64,000 bases of DNA, from assembly GCF_964030845.1 (NCBI RefSeq), contig NZ_OZ034983.1, positions 2,976,001 to 3,040,000 of the forward strand, written 5' to 3'. The translations under genes were made by a program, and so were the position numbers. The notes below the pieces were generated by a model that was not told the DNA's origin, searched no databases, and worked only from the letters and a program-made list of their open reading frames with translations. This stretch comes from Candidatus Fukatsuia endosymbiont of Tuberolachnus salignus (lineage in GTDB: Bacteria > Pseudomonadota > Gammaproteobacteria > Enterobacterales > Enterobacteriaceae). Below are positions 42,001-50,116 of this stretch, one piece after another. Each line of letters begins with the position of its first letter. Position 1 is the first letter of the stretch.

Positions 42001-45000
42001 TAGTTATAATAATGAACAGGAATATCGACGTGTAATGGCAGCAGCCGATCACTCAATTAATGTGGATGAATGGTTACCTCTATTGACCAGCTTAAAATAC
42101 GATTCGAACAGTGGCAAATATAAAATCCGGCTTCTTAATATGAACGACTTTACCCTTGTCAAAGAACTAGAGAGTACTGATAAAATTTTTGAAGAATTAC
42201 GTCAATATTTATGGAGACAATTGCAAATAGATAGTCATTATCCTAAATTTTTCTCTGGACAGAGTCAGATTAAATTAGTTGGTAAAGCAGGAGGCATGGG
42301 AAGCGTTTTTGATTCAGTTTTATCTTTATATGATTTTCTACAATATGGTGTTAATCAGGTAAAAGGTAATTCTATACTCGCTAAAACGATACAGGCACAT
42401 ATTTATTTATCCCTGTTAGCAGATTTTCATAATGTAATAAATACAAAAGGTACAATTACCGAATTTTATTTACATAGAGTGTGTAAACATCTAAAAACTG
42501 GCAGTATTAGACAGGCACTGAATGCTGTAGGAAAATTTAATACTCGTTTAGCAAAGGGAGGAGTTTTACTGGGATTCATTAGTCTTGGGTTGAATACGTT
42601 GCAATTGATTCAAGAAAGAAATGAAATGCAACGTAGTATTATCGTAGTAAAAATCGCTTTAGATCTGGTGAGCATTTCTTTAGGAATAGTGGGTTTAATA
42701 TTCTCTTCACCCTTTACTGTGGTGGCGATGTTTGTCGTCGGTATTGCACTGGCTGTTGCAAGTAATTGTGTTTCAGATGAAGTGATGAACATGCTTGAAA
42801 ATATAGAAAAAGCTAAAGCTATTGGACGTTATTTTAATAGCATGAAAAAAGGTTGGGATCAAGGTGGGATCCTGATTATTAAAGATACCTTGATCCCTTG
42901 TCAGGGAACAGTTATTAGCGAAATAAATTTTACAGATCCTCAGCAAACCGTTGTTACCTTCGATCGATATGGGCAACAAATGCGTAAAATGCACGATACT
43001 TACACTCAGATGGAACCTGAAGCCTATATTAATCTACGTGAAATGAATGGTGACAGCGTTAGGAAACATAGTATCGCGTTGCAAAACGGTACTCAATCAA
43101 CCACCTTGATTTTACCTATTACACCGAGAGCCCAAATAGAGCCAATATATGATTTTGTTCCCTTCATTCGTCTGAGAGGCGATGCTGAATTTGATACTGT
43201 GCGCTGGTTTGAAAAACAACTTGATGCTGGGTTTGTATTTTCTGGTATAGGGAAATATGAAAATATTTATGGACAGCAGATACCGATTCAGGACGATGCT
43301 TATTATAGAGCAATGACGGGTTTAAAATTTGATTATAAATATACTAGTGTGGAAATTTTTTTAGGGAATGCCAAATATAATCTAATTGCACCAGGGGTGA
43401 GTGAAACTCAGTTACTTACCAACTATACTTATAAAAAATATCTTAATTATACATTTTATGCCCCGATAACCGGAAAGGCAGATGTGGTATTAATATTGAA
43501 TAAAGCACAAGCAGATATGACCATTAATTGCAAAAACTCAGCAGTACAGTGGATTATTGATGCTCGTCATTTGTCTGGGATCACGACCTCTTTCGATGTT
43601 ATTCATGACGAACCGCAGGATAATAGATTTATGCGGCTTGATTATAATATATTTATTCGGCTCCATTTTCATCGTTTTGTCAAAAGCGCCAATTCAGAAT
43701 ATATTTCAAATGGAATAAAAGTGACTCAATCGATTGAAGATAGAATAACTCTCACTATCCCTCATTTTTCTACTACTACATTGACGGTTCAATTACCAGA
43801 GGGTGTTTTTACGGCCCAATTAAATTGGGAGTCACCTCGTTTGATTCCGTTGTTTATTGATGCTAGCAGCATACCCAATATTAACCAGCGAGGTGATGAA
43901 GTTAATGCCGTGAAGCGCTATATCACTCAGCATCTTAAAAATGTAGGACAAACGATTAAATATCTCCGCATTAATAAATTTAGCCCCGATCCTAACGAAC
44001 AGAGTGAATTCTGTTTTTATCTTTGTAGTCACGAGACCTTTCTCTATACGGCTAATCATCAAGACACACTGTTTAGAAAAACTCGGCGTGAAAATGTCCA
44101 GCTACTCTTTCTCTCGAAAGAATATGCTTGGTATCAGGGAGATCTTATTATACCTATGGTACCCATGCCAAAGTATGCACGTATTCTGTTTAAATACGAA
44201 AAAATAATTTGGGTATCAGAGATCAGAACGAGCAACCTTTTACAGGTTTATCTCCCCCTCGCACATTTACCAAGTATGATGGAAAATGGCCGTCAAAGTT
44301 ATACATCGCTATCAACACTTAACAATGTCAATGTGCTTGCTCAAGCTATCACTTTTGAGCAGGAATACCACTATGGCAGCGAAAAGATAAGGCTAAAATA
44401 TATGATTGATACTTTGGATCCGTACCAGGCATTAGCGCTCACAGAACTCTATGGTTTACCGGCCGAGGTAAAGAGTCAATTAATTGAAAAACGTCACTTA
44501 ACTGGCCTGGCCGCTTTTATAAAAAACAGGAGCCAGCAGGTACTTACGCCAAGTGGTATTAATCCGTGGGAAATGTCGGGTAAAAACATCAAAGGATTGA
44601 TCAACTTTAAAACTGATACGACGATACTAATAGGAGACAGACTGATATGGCCCCTGAAAAATAGTATTGATGTTAAGGGACATATTTCGGCCAGAATGTA
44701 TACCAATATCCTTAAAGATTCTGATTTTTTGATTAGTCCAGCTGGAATAGTTAAGGGAATGAAAGCTGGAGATGATAACTATTTTTTTTGGAGTGTGACT
44801 CCACGGCAATATAAACAAAATGGTAATAATTGGCTTTATAGACTTTACGTTCAAGAAGAGGGGGATGATGCTAAAGTAATGAATTTACGTGAGTTCGGGT
44901 TAAATAACCATGATGTGGTAAACATAAGGAATGCTTTGATTACCACCGAAAAAGGGTTTATTTATCGCCTTTCTGATGATAAAAAACTAACATTATTCGC

Positions 45001-46387
45001 GGTAGAAAATGCGTTTATTATAGGCAATCCTGATTGGGCTCTTTCTTTAACAACGTATATTGGTCAACTACGTAACAAGTTAGCCGATGCTTCCTTATTG
45101 GAGCCTGGACAAACCAAAGCCATTGAAATAGCTATTCATGTTAGCATATGGGGCTTATTATATGGCGATGAAAATCCGCCTCTTCCTTTGTCTGCTTGGT
45201 ATGATATTAACAGTGAACAATTTATTATTTGTAAAATGGATCTTGGTCAAAATATGATTAATTTAGGGATGTCTAGCGATAATCAAGGTGCCTGGATCTT
45301 AAATAATAGCAAATTGGGCTACGTAGCAAAAATCAATACCTTTCTTCTCGGAAATATTTTTACTGGTGGTGTTCTACACGATGAAAATAAAATACCAAAA
45401 ATAAGTACGCTGGTATTAAATGAAGCATTAGGCACAGATTTTGTGAACGTTATGTTAATTCAAGGGAATATAGAAGGTTTAACAAATAATGGTATTCATC
45501 TAAATATTGGCAGGACAGATGATGATATATTTACAGTAACACTAATAGGTGTCACCACGGCCTTTTCTCAGGATCACTATAGTGATACCACTTATTTAAA
45601 TGTTAACAGCTTAACAAATGCTATTGAGCATTTGTGTCATCAATGTATTTGTGCTGAAATAATTCAGATTGGCTTAAAGAATAATCTACAGGCTTGGTAT
45701 CAGCCGATGAAAAAAATATTGTTTATGTCTAGTACCTTAAATAGTTTGGAAAACTATCTTGGTTTTAATAGTAATAAAGAAGAAGCTTATTTTATCAGTA
45801 ACAAGCAAGATTTAATCAAGGTTAACCGCGGAGGTGAGGTGGGACGTATAAACAATTTGGGTGCTCTTTATCAACGCCGGAATGAAGTACTGATCCTAAA
45901 CAGCGGGCGGTTGACAACATTAGCTCCTGATGAACATATCGATGCTGATGTATCTGCCTTATTGATAACAACATCGCTTGATCAGATAGAAGATATGGCC
46001 TTTACTTTTGAGATAGAGTTATTTAACTACCCAGTGATTTACCTTTCTCATGTTGGTAATGGCTCATTACATTGTTCTCTTCCAATTGACGTAATGCCAG
46101 AAAATATTAATATTTCGCGAAATTATGATGCACTTTTTGTCTTTATTGAAAATAAATTGCTGGTCATTGATGACGTTTTCGAACGTTCGCAATCTAAAAT
46201 TAAAGGCGATATTCTCCATCATGAATTAAAATTAATATTCAACTATAAAAGCCATATTTTATTACATGATCATGCTATTAAACAGATTATTTCAATCCAA
46301 GAAATGAAAGATTATTATATTCATACTGTGGGTAATGAAACGACTGATGGTCATGTCATTATTCCACTGCCTAATTATAAAGTGTAA
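39098..46387 (+). CDS. Toxin C: large TcdA/TcdB-like toxin
   Basis: A 2429-residue uninterrupted frame. The glycosyltransferase fold spans about 1-430: ETLHFIILGKIENIQREYIN (Ile in place of the TcdB Trp), FDAATDIFRLLVLRQYGG (upstream Asp and Arg kept) and VCINPDLLPA (NPD for DXD, residues 196-198). Spacing from HFI to DXD, about 190 residues, equals TcdB. The C80-like region lies at about 440-650: ILLVGDGSPINF has Asp 521 for the catalytic His and FIGCGLMQS keeps Cys 558. The pore region starts at GKAGGMGSVFDSVLSLY (about 1061), with strong hydrophobic helices at about 1155-1225. WIIDARHL near 1485 matches TcdB WIIDVD. It ends DGHVIIPLPNYKV. Translation may restart at 39098 or 39101 after the leader stop. 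Confidence 0.85.
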   Translation: MMETVSETLHFIILGKIENIQREYINLWIQQHSHYKIKIWTDNNTYLSREIFVRIQKKASQETFDDTNTDNNDFYTFFKSNVIGLQNEIYQYMQENTHISFDMAAKNFLIRHTLGDPEELLTIWNDNHKSFTDALAKLKKDNPDIVIAIKNIDELDNIQEERKLYIKELALRGNFDAATDIFRLLVLRQYGGVCINPDLLPAVNKELFADIIERTLSDPEGIKSQAIILRVILDELMEQDMMPTRETLLESYQLASIDPKIERVIKQLVALAQKSGTPLFMPLEELKVDPYFQFSYTLYGDGVVLAKAKAEEKSHFIDQILENLQCIHKIIDNPEHNINGLSEILLLPEKVNPALEQQLANQNVIVDIEALIGYRHTAMARYDRVTSGLAGIRAYDNLYFYQLLQINAIPVVENKYKFQQFTFSSFISVSWITEQSEQSRLLGKMRYHEVFTCCPQYYAQCIIQLSHNDLLCEETAKFLYHTNTELNAWYKYNKRTQELIKVKEAPDLHLKKETRILLVGDGSPINFSVQDVTQLLVQHSIKWGNENVEREQLIFIGCGLMQSAIDLLRNRDEWGRIKAECSTADRNYELSETLDSRNVFAIDFIERLYLFLESNHIFINHILVQENLFTIDAMGQRWLGKPKAVRQGFRQKINWVVASNCDKKIKFTLRNTVVKREYQPIEQDLAVRIRVVTEFDKNQFSLGDILQSRLVNNEILPERLPNPEKLDGWIDANMATGLKEAILRGAVLINADSMALIVGMYNSTNEILIVDANDVGVTMLIKVLQQVLEKNSYQSWFDGLDCTCGKLQLQALIPQIVGDVEAGFQRLKKRIIRNLFSFYRLSLSEYNSAQTIFLGKYSKEKIKAIYLGNIDRFLLADAENKIKVKPSTITIEQLNTTFNILSGYYRTIPIYYYSLLSFTHGSNHLQQSSSSQGTELIIENHLDINYMQRIEQLNFSGSMPHSTFMVVSSYNNEQEYRRVMAAADHSINVDEWLPLLTSLKYDSNSGKYKIRLLNMNDFTLVKELESTDKIFEELRQYLWRQLQIDSHYPKFFSGQSQIKLVGKAGGMGSVFDSVLSLYDFLQYGVNQVKGNSILAKTIQAHIYLSLLADFHNVINTKGTITEFYLHRVCKHLKTGSIRQALNAVGKFNTRLAKGGVLLGFISLGLNTLQLIQERNEMQRSIIVVKIALDLVSISLGIVGLIFSSPFTVVAMFVVGIALAVASNCVSDEVMNMLENIEKAKAIGRYFNSMKKGWDQGGILIIKDTLIPCQGTVISEINFTDPQQTVVTFDRYGQQMRKMHDTYTQMEPEAYINLREMNGDSVRKHSIALQNGTQSTTLILPITPRAQIEPIYDFVPFIRLRGDAEFDTVRWFEKQLDAGFVFSGIGKYENIYGQQIPIQDDAYYRAMTGLKFDYKYTSVEIFLGNAKYNLIAPGVSETQLLTNYTYKKYLNYTFYAPITGKADVVLILNKAQADMTINCKNSAVQWIIDARHLSGITTSFDVIHDEPQDNRFMRLDYNIFIRLHFHRFVKSANSEYISNGIKVTQSIEDRITLTIPHFSTTTLTVQLPEGVFTAQLNWESPRLIPLFIDASSIPNINQRGDEVNAVKRYITQHLKNVGQTIKYLRINKFSPDPNEQSEFCFYLCSHETFLYTANHQDTLFRKTRRENVQLLFLSKEYAWYQGDLIIPMVPMPKYARILFKYEKIIWVSEIRTSNLLQVYLPLAHLPSMMENGRQSYTSLSTLNNVNVLAQAITFEQEYHYGSEKIRLKYMIDTLDPYQALALTELYGLPAEVKSQLIEKRHLTGLAAFIKNRSQQVLTPSGINPWEMSGKNIKGLINFKTDTTILIGDRLIWPLKNSIDVKGHISARMYTNILKDSDFLISPAGIVKGMKAGDDNYFFWSVTPRQYKQNGNNWLYRLYVQEEGDDAKVMNLREFGLNNHDVVNIRNALITTEKGFIYRLSDDKKLTLFAVENAFIIGNPDWALSLTTYIGQLRNKLADASLLEPGQTKAIEIAIHVSIWGLLYGDENPPLPLSAWYDINSEQFIICKMDLGQNMINLGMSSDNQGAWILNNSKLGYVAKINTFLLGNIFTGGVLHDENKIPKISTLVLNEALGTDFVNVMLIQGNIEGLTNNGIHLNIGRTDDDIFTVTLIGVTTAFSQDHYSDTTYLNVNSLTNAIEHLCHQCICAEIIQIGLKNNLQAWYQPMKKILFMSSTLNSLENYLGFNSNKEEAYFISNKQDLIKVNRGGEVGRINNLGALYQRRNEVLILNSGRLTTLAPDEHIDADVSALLITTSLDQIEDMAFTFEIELFNYPVIYLSHVGNGSLHCSLPIDVMPENINISRNYDALFVFIENKLLVIDDVFERSQSKIKGDILHHELKLIFNYKSHILLHDHAIKQIISIQEMKDYYIHTVGNETTDGHVIIPLPNYKV

Positions 46388-46770
46388 TTCAGGACTTTTC
46401 TTTTTCTAACTATTAACGCTAATCATGGTAGTGGATAGACCTATAATTTTGATGAAATATTGATGGATATCTACCGTAAATTTGAGTTGGTTAATTAGCA
46501 AGCCGATAAGAGCGTATTGTATCAGGATACTCTTTAAAAAATCGGTAACGGAGGGATTGAACTAAAACCACTCGCAAAAATTCTAACAATTTTCTTGCAT
46601 TAAAATTAAAGTTATCTATATTTCATAGTTGTAGTAATGAATACACGTTAGTGACGCAAAAATAATTTTCTGTATTACTTTGTTATTAATAAACTATATC
46701 CATAATAATTTATTATTGGCGTTTGGTAGTATACGGTTTTATTTATTAATTAAAAGGTGAGATATTTAAT
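46388..46770 (+). other. Spacer with a possible decayed coding stretch
   Basis: From about 46421 to 46600 one frame reads TYNFDEILMDIYRKFELVN and IGNGGIELKPLAKILTIF with three stops between and around the segments. It looks like worn coding sequence but matches nothing recognised. The remaining 170 bases are very AT-rich and presumably hold the promoter of the next gene, with AGGTGAG before its ATG. Confidence 0.3.
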
Positions 46771-48336
46771 ATGAATACATCTTCATTTCCAAATTCATTC
46801 CAAAACGAAAAATATGTGTCAACTCACTATGTTAGGGATCAAAGTTCAGTTATGAAAGTAAATGATTTTCTAACTGGTCTGTTAAATAGTACAAATAAAT
46901 CTTCAATAATTTTCCCGTTTTCTTGTTTACAAGAAGAGGTCCCTAAGCGTGCTAACGATGGTTCATTTATTTTTGGCGAATTTGGTGAAATAAGAGTGCA
47001 TTATCTTGTTGATAAACAAGGTAATAAAAACATTCAGGTAAAGGAATATAACGGTGATAAAGTAATCAGCACGATCACATTTAATTATATCGACGGTAAT
47101 TTCATTATCCACAATGAAATAAAAAATAAATATCATGAAAATGGTCAGGTACATCGCCGTGAAGAATCTACCTTCGATACAAAGGGATTGCTGATAAGCA
47201 GTAGTAAAAAATATTATAATGCTATGGGACGATTGATTTACCGTGTTGAGTCAGAATGTAATTCTGATGGAAAAGAGGTTAGTCAAAGCAATAGCGAGTT
47301 TGATTACGATGTAGACGGCCGTTTGCTCATGGAAAGCGTGATAAATTACGATGCTCATGGCAAGCCAGATCGCTATATTAAAATCAGTAGCCACTATGAC
47401 ACCGATAATCTTTTACGCAATAAAAATACCTCAGAATATGATCCGCAAGGAGAACTCCTGGGTAAAAGCTCCACTTTTTTTAGCTATGATGCTGATGGCA
47501 AATTGTGTCAAGAAAGCGTCTCCAATTATAATGCCAATGGTGAGTTAGTAAGTGAATCGTTAACTCATACAGGTAGTACCCTTGATGCCGCATCTAATGA
47601 AGCTTCAGTAGCACAGATGTACGATCTGTCGGTCAGTTCACACGAATCTACAATAGCTAGGCATTACCAATATACAGCTGATCCATTAAGCCACGATAAA
47701 AAGGGTATAAGGATCTTCGTAAATGATGCTAATGGATCTAAAGCGGAAAACAACTCATCAGATTTGCATGATAAGACCGTGGTCGTTGTTGAATCTAACG
47801 CTGAGAATCAAACTGTTAGTAGCAGTAAGTTTTTCTTCGATATGAATGGCAAGGTGTTTAAGGGCATTCATAATAAATACGAATATGACACTAAAGGGCA
47901 GGTAACAAGTAATAGCCAGGTTTATTCTCGATACACCGCTGATGGCGAATTTATTATTCGTAAAGTTAATGAATTTGGCTATCAAACTGTTGCTAATGGC
48001 GGCACACAAGGCACTCTGCTGTACAGTATAAAAATGGTTCGCAGCGTTGCTGGCAAAATGTTCTATCGTACTGATTATACTTCTAACTGCGTACCGCAGC
48101 AGAGTGTTGAAGAAACATACGACGTGAATGGCAAGTGGGTGAGTTGTTGCCGCCTTAAATACAATCTTAATCAAGAGAAATCGCTTATTAGCGATGATTT
48201 CAAGCAGCAAGAAGCTAGCGTGATTGATTCATTAATTACAAGGGTCCACAATTGGACGAGCGATGAAAAAATCGCTCCTTTCGATCCAAAGCTTAGCGCG
48301 AATAGAGTATTAAATACTTTACTTGTCGCTTGTTAG
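46771..48336 (+). CDS. Protein with YD-like repeats, function unknown
   Basis: A 521-residue frame. From about residue 120 to 300 it contains at least six units of about 20-25 residues of the form YD..G.L....S.., for example FDYDVDGRLLMESVINYDAH, SEYDPQGELLGKSSTFF and SYDADGKLCQESVSNYNANG. Further units (FDMNGKVFKGI, YDTKGQVTSNSQVYSRYTAD) follow near 350-400. Such repeats resemble the YD repeats of Rhs/Tc-type proteins or MORN-like beta hairpins, so an elongated beta structure is likely. There is no Rhs core or signal peptide. The N-terminus (MNTSSFPNSFQNEKYVSTHY) is polar. It lies directly after toxin C on the same strand, so it may be a cargo, chaperone or independent effector; this is inference. 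Confidence 0.6.
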   Translation: MNTSSFPNSFQNEKYVSTHYVRDQSSVMKVNDFLTGLLNSTNKSSIIFPFSCLQEEVPKRANDGSFIFGEFGEIRVHYLVDKQGNKNIQVKEYNGDKVISTITFNYIDGNFIIHNEIKNKYHENGQVHRREESTFDTKGLLISSSKKYYNAMGRLIYRVESECNSDGKEVSQSNSEFDYDVDGRLLMESVINYDAHGKPDRYIKISSHYDTDNLLRNKNTSEYDPQGELLGKSSTFFSYDADGKLCQESVSNYNANGELVSESLTHTGSTLDAASNEASVAQMYDLSVSSHESTIARHYQYTADPLSHDKKGIRIFVNDANGSKAENNSSDLHDKTVVVVESNAENQTVSSSKFFFDMNGKVFKGIHNKYEYDTKGQVTSNSQVYSRYTADGEFIIRKVNEFGYQTVANGGTQGTLLYSIKMVRSVAGKMFYRTDYTSNCVPQQSVEETYDVNGKWVSCCRLKYNLNQEKSLISDDFKQQEASVIDSLITRVHNWTSDEKIAPFDPKLSANRVLNTLLVAC

Positions 48337-48383
48337 GCTGTATTTCCAGGTTATCGGCATATAGCAGGAGTAAGAGGAGGTAA

Positions 48384-48599
48384 AAAGAAGGATTAGGTAG
48401 ATGTTGTGGTGGGTTCTCTTCAAAAATTCATGGAAGTGTTGATGTTTTCGGAATGCCGTTGGGGTTTGTTATCACTACTGGACAAGCTTCTGATGTTGGA
48501 CAATCGCAGGTATTGATAGGAGATGATATCTGCGATTGTTTTTTACCCCAGTGCTCCGTGCTCCCCGGGAAAAAGATCGTATTCATGAAGTCTTTATGA
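48384..48599 (+). pseudogene. IS5-family transposase remnant
   Basis: An in-frame stretch reading LGRCCGGFSSKIHGSVDVFG and then MPLGFVITTGQASDVGQSQ. IS5-family (IS427/IS1031-like) transposases have the pattern IGRSRGG..TKIH..VD..G.PL.F.LT.GQ..D at the start of the catalytic domain. Only about 70 codons remain and both ends are lost. It marks the edge of the accessory island next to the nuo operon. Confidence 0.75.
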
Positions 48600-48967
48600 C
48601 CAATAATAGCCTTATCTGGCATAGTTTAATGTGATAAAGTCCATGTGCTGACCGGTAAGGTTGGCCTCTTGCTGTGAAAAAAATAAAAAAATTCCCGTAT
48701 ACCTGATTCTGCTCTCTCTAACCTGCTCAAAGAGTAGTAAAAATGTGTCCTAGATCAAAAAATACGTTTGGCTGGAAGCAGAAGTCCCCGATTTTTTCCA
48801 AGAGAATGCTATAGTAGGGCGGAAGATATAATATTTGTTTATACATTGTACGGTATAAGTTATTAACGATAGGTATCAATACATTTTGTGGGCAACACAG
48901 GCTTGTGTTACCTGGCCGGTTTCGCTAGAAGTCTACTGTTCGAAACTACTTTTGATAAGTAAATAAT
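48600..48967 (+). promoter_or_regulatory. Upstream region of the nuo operon
   Basis: About 370 bases between the IS5 remnant and nuoA. They must hold the operon promoter. A solo dispersed-repeat end (GTTTCGCTAGAAGTCTA) lies at 48919-48935, only 32 bases before nuoA. E. coli nuo is controlled by ArcA, NarL, FNR and IHF; CTAGATCAAAAAAT near 48750 is partly FNR-like, but no site is certain. Confidence 0.35.
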
Positions 48968-49414
48968 ATGCCAATAACGACTGGAGTTATCGCTCATCAT
49001 TGGGCGTTCGCGGTATTTTGTATTGGAGCGATGGGGCTGTGTAGTTTAATGCTGCTGTCGGCGTTTTTTCTCGGTGGCAAAGCCCGTGCCCGTGCTAAAA
49101 ATATTCCCTATGAATCTGGTATCGACTCTGTTGGCTCGGCGCGCATGCGGCTGTCTGCTAAATTCTATCTGGTCGCCATGTTTTTCGTTATCTTCGATGT
49201 TGAAGCACTGTATTTGTATGCATGGTCAATTTCTATTCGTGAAAGTGGCTGGATAGGTTTTATCGAAGCCAGCATTTTTATTTTTGTGCTATTGGCTGGA
49301 TTGATTTATCTGGTACGTATCGGTGCTTTGGATTGGACACCGGGGCAATCTCATCGTCGAGTGAAACCAGGTACCATCACTACTATTAGCAGTAGATCTC
49401 TTCAGAAACTGTAG
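48968..49414 (+). CDS. nuoA: NADH-quinone oxidoreductase subunit A
   Basis: A 148-residue membrane subunit of complex I (homologous to mitochondrial ND3). Three membrane helices are seen. The loop between helices 1 and 2 has the conserved PYESGIDSVGSARMRLSAKF, and helix 2 holds the acidic VIFDVEALYLYAW. Length is near E. coli NuoA (147). It is the first gene of the nuo operon. Confidence 0.97.
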   Translation: MPITTGVIAHHWAFAVFCIGAMGLCSLMLLSAFFLGGKARARAKNIPYESGIDSVGSARMRLSAKFYLVAMFFVIFDVEALYLYAWSISIRESGWIGFIEASIFIFVLLAGLIYLVRIGALDWTPGQSHRRVKPGTITTISSRSLQKL

Positions 49415-49426
49415 CGAGGTACTAAC

Positions 49427-50104
49427 ATGGATTATACTCTCACACGGGTAGAGCCGAACGGTGAAAACGACCGTTATCCCCTGCAATCTCAAGAAACCAT
49501 CAGCGGCGATCCTCTTGAGCAGCATGTTCATCGTAGTGTTTACATGGGAAAGCTGGAAAATGCGTTGCATGGCATGGTGAATTGGGGGCGTAAAAATTCT
49601 TTGTGGCCGTACAATTTTGGTCTTTCCTGTTGTTATGTCGAAATGGTGACGTCGTTCACTGCGGTGCATGATGTGGCGCGTTTCGGTGCTGAGGTGTTGC
49701 GCGCTTCACCACGTCAGGCTGATTTTATGGTGGTGGCGGGTACTTGTTTTACCAAAATGGCACCTGTTATTCAGCGTTTATATGAGCAGATGCTTGAGCC
49801 GAAATGGGTGATTTCGATGGGAGCCTGTGCCAATTCGGGTGGCATGTACGACATTTACTCGGTGGTGCAGGGCGTTGATAAATTTTTGCCAGTTGATGTT
49901 TATATTCCTGGTTGTCCACCCCGCCCAGAAGCTTATATGCAGGCCTTACTGTTATTGCAAGAATCCATTGGTAAAGAACGTCGTCCCCTCTCCTGGGCGG
50001 TGGGTGATCAGGGGGTTTATCGTGCTAATATGCAGTCAGAAAGAGAGCGCAAGCGGGGTGAACGTATTGCGGTGACTAATCTACGTACGCCTGATAAAAT
50101 TTAG
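49427..50104 (+). CDS. nuoB: NADH-quinone oxidoreductase subunit B
   Basis: A 225-residue peripheral-arm subunit that binds the last iron-sulfur cluster (N2) before quinone. Ligand cysteines are in FGLSCCYVEMVTS, VVAGTCFTKMAPV and VYIPGCPPRPEAYMQALL. Length is close to E. coli (220). It is 12 bases after nuoA. Confidence 0.98.
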   Translation: MDYTLTRVEPNGENDRYPLQSQETISGDPLEQHVHRSVYMGKLENALHGMVNWGRKNSLWPYNFGLSCCYVEMVTSFTAVHDVARFGAEVLRASPRQADFMVVAGTCFTKMAPVIQRLYEQMLEPKWVISMGACANSGGMYDIYSVVQGVDKFLPVDVYIPGCPPRPEAYMQALLLLQESIGKERRPLSWAVGDQGVYRANMQSERERKRGERIAVTNLRTPDKI

Positions 50105-50116
50105 AGCTTAAAAATT

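Noticed and set aside
27116..46387. Type III C58 (YopT-like) or CROP repeat domains in the toxins
   Set aside because: No C58 Cys-His-Asp pattern and no YYF-type CROP repeats were seen; the C-terminal thirds are unrecognised.
48428..48622. 64-residue minus-strand gene upstream of nuo
   Set aside because: It is antisense to the IS5-family transposase remnant at 48384-48599.
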